From JAIBJN01 sp963775505 (GTDB lineage: Bacteria > Actinomycetota > Thermoleophilia > Gaiellales > Gaiellaceae), in the NCBI GenBank assembly GCA_963775505.1, contig CAVZIL010000007.1, positions 496,001-560,000 on the forward strand: a stretch of DNA of 64,000 nt. The letters run 5' to 3'. The notes below the pieces were generated by a model. It made no database searches. It had not been told where the DNA came from and saw only the letters and a list, made by a program, of their open reading frames with translations. A program made the position numbers and the translations under genes. Shown here piece after piece: positions 57,784-64,000 of the stretch (position 1 is its first letter; each line of letters starts with the position of its first letter).

Positions 57784-58764
57784 CTACCGCGTCGCGGCCA
57801 ACTGGCCGCACGCGGCCTCGATGTCGCGGCCGCGCGTCAGGCGCACGGTCGCCGGCACACCCCCAGCGACCAGGGCCTCCCGGAACGCTGCGATCGCGGC
57901 GCGGGACGAGGCCTCGAACCGCCCGGTGGGGTTGTAGGGGATGAGATTGACCTTGAACGCCTTCGGACCGAGCAGCGTCGCGAGGGCGCGCGCCTGCCCC
58001 ACCGTGTCGTTCACCCCGCCGAGCATGACGTACTCGACGAAGACCTTGCGCCCGCGCAGAGTGGCGTAGCGGCGGCACTCGGCGAGGACGTCCTCGAGCG
58101 GGTAACGGTCGTTGACGGGCATGAGCTCGGAGCGGAGGTGGCCGTCCGGCGCGTGGAGTGAGAGAGCGAGGCGGATCGGCTTCTCCACCTCCTCGACGAA
58201 CCGGCGCAGGCCGGGGAGCCAGCCGACGGTCGAGACCGTCGTGCGCCGGTGCGTGATCCCGACGTCCGGCAGGTGCTCCGCGGCGGCGAGCACGGCGTCG
58301 AGGTTCAGCATCGGCTCGCCCATGCCCATGAAGACGGCGTGGTTCACCTCCTCGAAACGGCGGAAGTGCAGAGCCTGGTCGAGGATCTCCCACGGGGTCA
58401 GGTTCCTGCGGAATCGCATCGTCCCGGTGGCGCAGAACGTGCAGGTGAGCGGGCAGCCGGACTGGGACGAGAGGCAGACGGAGCGGCGTCCGTCGCGGTA
58501 ACGCATGAGGACGGCCTCGACCGGATGGCCGTCCGCCGTCCGGAAGAGCGCCTTCACGGTGCCGTCGCGAGAACGCGCCTCCTCGACGAGCGAGAGCGTG
58601 GAGTAGGGAACAGAGGCCGCCAGCTCGTCGCGCAGAGGGACGGGGAGGTTCGTCATCGCCTCGTAGCCGGGCGCGCCCCGAGCCGCCCAGGCCCAGGCCT
58701 GATTCGCGCGGTAGGCGGGCTCACCGCGCTCCGCGAGCGTCTGCTCGAGCAGAGCGACATCCAT
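57784..58764 (-). CDS. rlmN: 23S rRNA (adenine-2503-C2)-methyltransferase / radical SAM RlmN
   Basis: 326 aa. Radical-SAM enzyme that methylates A2503 of 23S rRNA and A37 of some tRNAs. The cluster-binding CxxxCxxC is in SQSGCPLTCTFCATGTMRFR; NHAVFMGMGEPMLNLDAVLA is the SAM site; the Cys needed for catalysis is in DIEAACGQLAATR at the C-terminus. The N-terminal accessory region (YRANQAWAWAARGAPGYEAM) also fits. The ATG at 58764 is preferred over upstream alternatives because homology begins there. Divergent from marR with 68 bases between starts. Confidence 0.95.
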   Translation of the reverse strand: MDVALLEQTLAERGEPAYRANQAWAWAARGAPGYEAMTNLPVPLRDELAASVPYSTLSLVEEARSRDGTVKALFRTADGHPVEAVLMRYRDGRRSVCLSSQSGCPLTCTFCATGTMRFRRNLTPWEILDQALHFRRFEEVNHAVFMGMGEPMLNLDAVLAAAEHLPDVGITHRRTTVSTVGWLPGLRRFVEEVEKPIRLALSLHAPDGHLRSELMPVNDRYPLEDVLAECRRYATLRGRKVFVEYVMLGGVNDTVGQARALATLLGPKAFKVNLIPYNPTGRFEASSRAAIAAFREALVAGGVPATVRLTRGRDIEAACGQLAATR

Positions 58765-58818
58765 GGCTGCTGCACCGTAGCCGCCCGAAGGGGTGACGCG
58801 GGCGCGCCTCGGCATCGG

Positions 58819-58839
58819 TAAAATGCTTAACGATGTTAA
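58819..58839. promoter_or_regulatory. marR -10 element and overlapping palindrome
   Basis: TAAAAT (58819-58824) stands eight bases before the marR ATG. TTAAC-GAT-GTTAA (58827-58839) is a perfect palindrome that spans the ATG and would cover the transcript start. MarR-type dimers bind sites of this shape, so autorepression is likely. The same bases also form a nine-base direct repeat (TTAACGATG, TTAACGATT). Confidence 0.6.
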
Positions 58840-59270
58840 CGATTTCTGATCCGGTCACGGTCGCGAACGGGCTCCGGCCGACGCTCTTTCATCTGAACCG
58901 GAGGCTGCGCCGGGAGCTCGCGCCGCTCGGCATCACCGGCGGTCAGGCGGCCCTGCTCTGGACGATCCGCTCGAACCCCGGCATCGGCGCGCGGGAGCTC
59001 GCCAGACGGGAGGGCGTCTCGGCGCCGGCGATGACGGCGTACCTCGATCGACTCGAGGCCGCCGGCCTGGTGGCGCGGCGCCGCTCCGAGCACGACCGGC
59101 GCCGCGTTGAGCTGGAGCTGACGGACGAGGGCCTGCGCATCCTCCGCTCGGTGAGGAGCAGGCGCACGGCCTGGCTGGCTGCGCGGCTCAGGCGCCTCGA
59201 GCCCGATCAGCTCGCCGCCGTCGAGTCCGCGCTGCCGGCCCTTCGCCGGCTGCTCGAGGACGACGGGTGA
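58833..59270 (+). CDS. MarR-family transcriptional regulator
   Basis: 145 aa. Winged-helix dimer: LAPLGITGGQAALLWTIRSN, PGIGARELARREGVSAPAMT with the recognition helix AYLDRLEAAGLVARRRSEHD, and the wing DRRRVELELTDEGLRILRSV. It overlaps the MFS transporter gene by four bases (GTGA) and probably represses itself and the transporter until a small molecule binds. The start codon lies in a palindrome, so mRNA would be leaderless or nearly so. Confidence 0.94.
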   Translation: MLTISDPVTVANGLRPTLFHLNRRLRRELAPLGITGGQAALLWTIRSNPGIGARELARREGVSAPAMTAYLDRLEAAGLVARRRSEHDRRRVELELTDEGLRILRSVRSRRTAWLAARLRRLEPDQLAAVESALPALRRLLEDDG

Positions 59271-60538
59271 CGGCAGCGTTCCTGCGGGCCAACCGGCGTA
59301 CCTGGAAGAGCCTCCGCAAGCACAGGAACTACCGGATTTTCTTCTCGGGCCAGATCGTCTCGGTCACCGGGACCTGGATGCAGAACGTCGCGGCCGCGTG
59401 GCTGATCCTCGAGCTGACCCACTCGCCGATGGCGGTCGGGCTCCTGATGCTGTGCCAGTTCCTCCCGGCGACCGTGCTCGGGCTCTTCAGCGGCGTCCTC
59501 GTCGACCGGCTCGACGTGCGGCGGACGGTGATCGTCACGCAGGCGGCCTCGATGGTCCTGGCGGGCGCGCTCGCGGCCGTGACGCTCGGCGGCATGGTCG
59601 AGCCGTGGATGGTCTACCTGCTCACCGGCCTGCGCGGGATCTCGCTGGTCGTCGACCACCCGGCCCGGCAGGCGTTCACGTTCCAGCTCGTCGGCCCGGC
59701 CGAGCTGCCGAACGCCGTTGCGCTCAACTCCGGGCTCTTCAACGGGACGCGCGTGCTCGGCCCGGCTCTGGGCGGGGCGGTCATCGCCGCCGCCGGGCCC
59801 GGCGCCTGCTTCCTTCTGAACGCGCTCAGCTTCGTGGCCGTGCTCGCGAGCCTGAGGCTCATCAGGCCCGAGGAGCTCGTGCCGCTCGACCGGGGCGAGG
59901 AGCGGCCGACGCTGCTGGGCGGAAGCCGCGAGGCGTTCGCGTTCGTCCGGCGGGTTCCGCTCGCCGGCGTCCTTCTCGGCACGGTGCTGCTCGTGACGAC
60001 GCTCTCCTTCAACTTCAACGTCCTGCTGCCGGTGCTCGCGAAGCAGACGCTCCACTCCGGGCCCGAAGTCTTCGGGATCGTCACCGCGTGCTTCGGCGCC
60101 GGCGCCCTCGCGGGCGCCCTCGTGTCGGCGGCGGTCTCGCGGGCGAGCCCGCTGCTCGTGCTCGCGGGAGTCGCTGCGTTCGGGGTCACCGAGCTCGCCC
60201 TCGCGCCCCAGTCGAGCCTCGCCGCGGCCGCGCCGCTGCTGGTCGCCGCCGGGCTCGCGTTCACCCTCTGGACGTCGAACGCGAACGCCACGCTGCAGCT
60301 CTCGACGCCCGATCGGCTGCGCGGCCGGATGATGGGCTTCTACTACTTTGCCTTCAACGGTGCCGCCCCGGCGGGCGGGCTGCTCGCCGGGTGGCTGGCG
60401 TCGACCGGTGGAACCGCGCTTGCGTTCGCCGTGAGCGGGACGGCCGCGCTCCTCGTCGCCGCGGGAGCGTTTGTCCTTCTCTCACGCGCTCCGGAGCGGC
60501 TCCGACCTGTTGCGCCGCCAGGTACGGTGAGCGCGTGA
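59267..60538 (+). CDS. MFS efflux transporter
   Basis: 423 aa with about twelve membrane helices. Resembles the EntS-like group of drug or siderophore exporters: NYRIFFSGQIVSVTGTWMQN, AAWLILELTHSPMAVGLLML, SGVLVDRLDVRRTVIVTQAA (the conserved loop after helix 2), RGISLVVDHPARQAFTFQLV and TPDRLRGRMMGFYYFAFNGA. GTG start overlapping marR, stop overlapping the threonine aldolase gene as GTGA. The substrate is unknown. Confidence 0.92.
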   Translation: MTAAFLRANRRTWKSLRKHRNYRIFFSGQIVSVTGTWMQNVAAAWLILELTHSPMAVGLLMLCQFLPATVLGLFSGVLVDRLDVRRTVIVTQAASMVLAGALAAVTLGGMVEPWMVYLLTGLRGISLVVDHPARQAFTFQLVGPAELPNAVALNSGLFNGTRVLGPALGGAVIAAAGPGACFLLNALSFVAVLASLRLIRPEELVPLDRGEERPTLLGGSREAFAFVRRVPLAGVLLGTVLLVTTLSFNFNVLLPVLAKQTLHSGPEVFGIVTACFGAGALAGALVSAAVSRASPLLVLAGVAAFGVTELALAPQSSLAAAAPLLVAAGLAFTLWTSNANATLQLSTPDRLRGRMMGFYYFAFNGAAPAGGLLAGWLASTGGTALAFAVSGTAALLVAAGAFVLLSRAPERLRPVAPPGTVSA

Positions 60539-61614
60539 TCGACCTCCGCACGGACACCATCACGCAGCCGACGGCCGCGATGCGCAAGGCGATCGCGGAG
60601 GCCGTCGTCGGGGACGAGCAGAAGCGCGAGGACCCGACCGTGATCGCGCTCGAGGAGCGGAGCGCCGTGCTGCTTGGCCACGAGGAGGCCGTGTTCCTCC
60701 CGACCGCGACGATGGCGAACCAGATCGCTCTGCGCATCCTGACGGAGCCCGGCGACGAGGCGATCGTCGGGGGCGACGCCCACCTCTTCCTCCACGAGCT
60801 CGGCGGGCCGGCGGTGCACTCCGGCCTCGTCGTGAAGTCGATCGAGACCGTGGACGGACGCTTCTCCTCCGCGCAGCTTCGCGAGGCGGTGAGCCCGCCG
60901 GCAGACCTGCACATGGCGCCGACCCGCCTCGTCTGCGTCGAGAACACCCACAACGGCGGCGGCGGGCGCGTCTGGCCGCTGGAACAGGTGCGGGAGGTGA
61001 CTGCGGAAGCTCGGCGTCTCGGGCTGGCGACGCACCTGGACGGAGCGCGCCTCCTCAACGCCGCCGTGGCCGCCGATGTCCCGCCGGGCGAGTACGGGCG
61101 GGAGTTCGACACGGTGAGCCTCTGCCTGTCGAAGGGCCTCGGCTGTCCGCTCGGTGCCCTGATCGCGGGCTCGCGGGAGCGGATGGCGAAGGCTCGGCGC
61201 CTGAAGCACCTCTTCGGCGGCGCGATGCGCCAGGCGGGCATCGTCGCCGCGGCCGGCCTCTACGCGCTCGACCATCACGTCGAGCGGCTCGCCGACGACC
61301 ACGCGAACGCGCGCCGGCTGGCCGAGGGCCTCGCCGAGGCTGGCATGCCCGTCGACCTCGAGCAAGTGGAGACGAACTTCGTCCAGGTCGACGTGGGCGC
61401 GCTCGGGCTCGGCGCCGACGACGCGGTCGCGCGCCTCCGCGCGGAGGGGGTCCTGCTCTCGTTCGCCACGCGCAGGGACGTCCTCCGGGCCGTCACGCAC
61501 CTCGACGTCTCCGCCGAGGACGTCGAGCAGGCGATCGAGCGCATCCCGCGCGCCCTCGCCGGAGCGCCGCCCGCGGTCGCCGACGCCGCGGAAGCGGCGC
61601 CGACGCCGTACTGA
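60535..61614 (+). CDS. ltaE: Threonine aldolase (PLP-dependent beta-eliminating lyase family)
   Basis: 359 aa. Cleaves threonine or allo-threonine to glycine and acetaldehyde. IDLRTDTITQPTAAMRKAIA is the family start; REDPTVIALEERSAVLLGHE, FLPTATMANQIALRILTEPG, VENTHNGGGGRVWPLEQVRE, THLDGARLLNAAVAADVPPG and the PLP Lys in TVSLCLSKGLGCPLGALIAG follow. GTG at 60535, coupled to the MFS gene. The C-terminal 20 residues are Ala/Pro-rich and lie outside the fold. Glycine produced here could feed the glycine cleavage system, but this is only inference. Confidence 0.93.
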   Translation: MIDLRTDTITQPTAAMRKAIAEAVVGDEQKREDPTVIALEERSAVLLGHEEAVFLPTATMANQIALRILTEPGDEAIVGGDAHLFLHELGGPAVHSGLVVKSIETVDGRFSSAQLREAVSPPADLHMAPTRLVCVENTHNGGGGRVWPLEQVREVTAEARRLGLATHLDGARLLNAAVAADVPPGEYGREFDTVSLCLSKGLGCPLGALIAGSRERMAKARRLKHLFGGAMRQAGIVAAAGLYALDHHVERLADDHANARRLAEGLAEAGMPVDLEQVETNFVQVDVGALGLGADDAVARLRAEGVLLSFATRRDVLRAVTHLDVSAEDVEQAIERIPRALAGAPPAVADAAEAAPTPY

Positions 61615-61617
61615 GCT

Positions 61618-64000
61618 CTACTCGTACTGGAGCGCGCGCAGGACGTTCAGTTTTGCCGCTCGCCGGGCCGGGAAGATCGCCGCCACGATCCCGACGATCA
61701 CGGCCACGATCGCGAAGACGACGAGCTGGCCCCACGGGATCTCGAAGCGGACGTCGAACTCCTGGAGCGCCTGCGTCACGAGCGCGGCGAGGAAGATGCC
61801 GAGCGGAAGACCGAGGGCGGCGCCGATGAGCGCCGTGATGATGCTCTCGTGCCGCACCATCCTGCGGGCCTGGCGACGGGTCATGCCGACCGCCCGGAGC
61901 ATCCCGAGCTCGCGCGTTCGCTCAAAGACAGAGAGCACGAGCGTATTGATCATCCCGAAGATGCTCACGATCACGACGAGCACGAGAAGGATGTAGAGCA
62001 TCAGCAGAAACTGATTGAAGTCCTCGTCCTGCTGATTGATCCACGCCTCCCGCGTCTGCACCTTGGCATCGGGGAAGCTCGCGACGGCGGCCTCGAGCGA
62101 CCCGGTCGTCGTCTCGGACGGCGTGCCTTGCACGTTTACGAACGTGAACTGATTCCGCGGCCGCTCGTACGACGCGTCGAACGTCTCCTGCGAGATGGAC
62201 ACGCCTCCCAGAAGCGGATAGAACGGCGGCGGCTCGTAGAGGCCGGTAACGGCCTGCTCGAGCCTCTTTCCGGACGGCGTGAGGATGGAGATCGTGTCGC
62301 CGACGGCGATGTCGTTGTCCTCGGCGAACTTCGCGTCGACGATCGCGTCGTCCGACCCGAGGTTCCGCACGACCGCGTCGTCGCCTTCCTTCCAGTCGAA
62401 CGTGTACGTCTCGAGGATCGTGCTCGGGTCGATCCCGGTCACGTAGGTGGAGGCGTCCCCCACCTTGCCGAGGTCGGCGCGCACGTTCGACACGACTTCG
62501 GCGTCGGACGAGGTGGCAACCTCTTCTCCGGCCGCAGCGACGAAGGGACTGAAGCCGTCCTGCGCCGTGATGACGTAGTCCGCGCTCACCTGGTCTTCGA
62601 TTGCGCCGCGGTTCGAAGCCTTCATGCCGTTCGCGAGCACGGCGACGAACGTCACGAGGGCGATCCCGATCATGAGCGCGGCCGCCGTAATCGCGGTGCG
62701 GCCGGGATTGCGGACCGAGTTTCCGCGGGCGAGCTTTCCCGCAGGTCCCCCAAGCGCGCGCGCGGGCAAGCCGACGACGGCGGCCAACGGCTTGACCAGC
62801 CGGGACGAGATCATCGCCACGCCGACGAACAGGAGCAGGACGCCCCCGGCGATGGAGAGCAGCCGGGCGGCTGTGTCGAGCTCGTCTCGGAACATCGAGT
62901 AGCCGAGGAGGACAAGCGCGAGCGCGATGACCGCGAGCGCGACATACGGCACGAACCCAGCGAAGCGCGACTTCGGCAAGCTGAATCCCTCGCGGACGGC
63001 GGCAATCGGTGGGACCCGCGTGGCCCGGATGGCCGGGAAGAGAGCGGCGAGCAGAGTGATGCCCGTTCCCACGAGCAGCGAGACGACGACTGTCCGTGTG
63101 GCGAAGACGGTGTTCGCGGTGGGGAGCTCGAAGTCGAGCGCCTTGAAGAGCTCGTTCAGCCCGATGGCGAGCCCGAGGCCGGCGAACAAGCCGATCACGG
63201 ACGCGATGAATCCGATCGTGAGCGCCTCGACGATCACCGACCAGAGAACCTGTCGGCGCGAGGCGCCCACTGTCCGCATCGTGGCGAACTCGCGCGTGCG
63301 CTGCGCCACGGTGATCGAGAGCGTGTTGAAGATGACGAAGGCGCCCACGAAGAGTGCGATCCCCGCGAAGGCGAGCAGGAAGTACTGGATGAAGCTGACG
63401 AACTCGTTGACGTCGTCCTTGTCCTCTTGCGCCTCTACCTGCGCGGACCGCACCTGAGCGTCGGCGGGGAGGATCGGCTGGATCTCGTCGATCAGCTGCT
63501 CGGGGGTCGTTCCGTCCCTCCCCGCGACGGAGATCGAGTCGACCTGCCCCTCGCGGTCGAGCAGCTTCTGAGCGGTCGGAAGGTCGAAGATGGCGAACGT
63601 TGCCGTGCCCAGTGAGTCGACGTCGCCGAACCTCGCGATACCGGTCAGCTCGAAGGTCTGCTTCGGCTGGAGCGTCGAAATCTGGATCGTGTCGCCGACT
63701 TCGTAGCCCTCACGGTCGGCAGTGCCAGCGTCGATGACGACCTGGCCGTCCCCTGCGGCCCAGTCGCCCTCGACGAGGTTGAGCGGGTTGAAGCGCTCGA
63801 CCTCATCGCTCGTGTCGATCCCAAACCCGAGGCTGGGAGCGCCCTGCGTGTTGATCGCCTTGCCGTCGGAGCCGATGATCTTCGTGTTCGTCTCGTCGGC
63901 GACGCTGCCCGATGCGATCTCGACGTCGGGCAGGGCGTTCACCTCGCCGACGAGCGACTCGTCGATCGGCGGCGTTTCCGCCTCGAGGCCCTGGAAGCTG
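61618..64000 (-). CDS. FtsX-family ABC transporter permease, 5' partial
   Basis: At least 794 aa; the reading frame is open to the window edge at 64000. Two FtsX permease units are visible. The first has FIQYFLLAFAGIALFVGAFV then IFNTLSITVAQRTREFATMR, the second FLLMLYILLVLVVIVSIFGM then INTLVLSVFERTRELGMLRA, with extracytoplasmic MacB-like domains between. The last residues AAIFPARRAAKLNVLRALQY are typical. This duplicated architecture is that of MacB/LolE-like or actinobacterial lipoprotein-associated exporters. The matching ATPase should lie upstream, outside the window. It ends four bases from the convergent threonine aldolase. Confidence 0.93.
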   Translation of the reverse strand, partial: SFQGLEAETPPIDESLVGEVNALPDVEIASGSVADETNTKIIGSDGKAINTQGAPSLGFGIDTSDEVERFNPLNLVEGDWAAGDGQVVIDAGTADREGYEVGDTIQISTLQPKQTFELTGIARFGDVDSLGTATFAIFDLPTAQKLLDREGQVDSISVAGRDGTTPEQLIDEIQPILPADAQVRSAQVEAQEDKDDVNEFVSFIQYFLLAFAGIALFVGAFVIFNTLSITVAQRTREFATMRTVGASRRQVLWSVIVEALTIGFIASVIGLFAGLGLAIGLNELFKALDFELPTANTVFATRTVVVSLLVGTGITLLAALFPAIRATRVPPIAAVREGFSLPKSRFAGFVPYVALAVIALALVLLGYSMFRDELDTAARLLSIAGGVLLLFVGVAMISSRLVKPLAAVVGLPARALGGPAGKLARGNSVRNPGRTAITAAALMIGIALVTFVAVLANGMKASNRGAIEDQVSADYVITAQDGFSPFVAAAGEEVATSSDAEVVSNVRADLGKVGDASTYVTGIDPSTILETYTFDWKEGDDAVVRNLGSDDAIVDAKFAEDNDIAVGDTISILTPSGKRLEQAVTGLYEPPPFYPLLGGVSISQETFDASYERPRNQFTFVNVQGTPSETTTGSLEAAVASFPDAKVQTREAWINQQDEDFNQFLLMLYILLVLVVIVSIFGMINTLVLSVFERTRELGMLRAVGMTRRQARRMVRHESIITALIGAALGLPLGIFLAALVTQALQEFDVRFEIPWGQLVVFAIVAVIVGIVAAIFPARRAAKLNVLRALQYE

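Noticed and set aside
1..64000. tRNA, rRNA, CRISPR arrays and transposase genes
   Set aside because: I looked for T-loop-like words, regularly spaced repeats and transposase motifs on both strands and saw none that held up. A covariance-model scan could still find a diverged RNA.

Overview
The window is about 70% G+C, densely coded on both strands, and reads as chromosomal DNA of a high-GC actinobacterium. A Thermoleophilia-like (Gaiellales/Solirubrobacterales) origin is my inference. It rests on a one-protein PafBC-type WYL regulator, a one-protein SecD-SecF, a phasin-like gene beside ubiB, zinc-ribbon hypotheticals, frequent GTG/TTG starts, and a MurE with the DNPR motif expected for meso-diaminopimelate peptidoglycan. 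I found no rRNA, tRNA, CRISPR array, prophage or transposase gene.

Layout. 1-10.9 kb: a membrane histidine kinase cut by the window edge; a PafBC-like regulator divergent from dinB; a DapB-like reductase; a coupled zinc-ribbon pair; an aldehyde dehydrogenase divergent from a 3-hydroxyacyl-CoA dehydrogenase; small hypotheticals. 11-14.3 kb: a secreted protein behind a Pho-box-like repeat, then an OmpR-type regulator and its kinase, split by a 162-bp inverted-repeat element flanked by TA. 14.4-22.7 kb: queA-tgt, yajC-secDF, phasin, ubiB and an orphan response regulator with a degenerate receiver. 22.8-27.8 kb: three tandem paralogous secreted LVIVD/propeller-like proteins, the third with an inserted PA domain. 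27.9-36.4 kb: azlCD, an HhH-GPD glycosylase, cupin, CGNR regulator, hyuAB, an ECF sigma factor coupled to ogt, and a PfkB-type kinase. 36.5-51.5 kb: the division and cell wall cluster mraZ-rsmH-ftsL-ftsI-murE-murF-mraY-murD-ftsW-murG-murC-murB-ftsQ-ftsZ. 51.7-57.6 kb: the glycine cleavage operon gcvT-gcvH-gcvPA-gcvPB followed by coupled HEAT, cupin and ankyrin genes. 57.8-64 kb: rlmN, a marR-MFS-threonine aldolase operon, and an FtsX-type permease running off the end.

How the genes work together. The 15-kb cluster makes lipid II (MurB to MurG, MraY) and builds the division machinery (FtsL, I, W, Q, Z). A four-copy 10-bp direct repeat before mraZ looks like the MraZ autoregulatory operator, and two palindromes precede ftsZ. 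The glycine cleavage genes form one translationally coupled unit. QueA and Tgt act in queuosine tRNA modification; YajC and SecDF support Sec export.

Caution. Four genes (the first histidine kinase, queA, a small ORF at 34.1 kb, the ankyrin gene) have an internal single-base frame change, and two more (dinB, the PfkB-type kinase) lack an in-frame stop where the family should end. This clustering suggests residual indel errors in the assembly. I annotate these as CDS with the frame change described. No gene-free stretch exceeds about 300 bases; the longest are 25671-25941 and 39942-40210.
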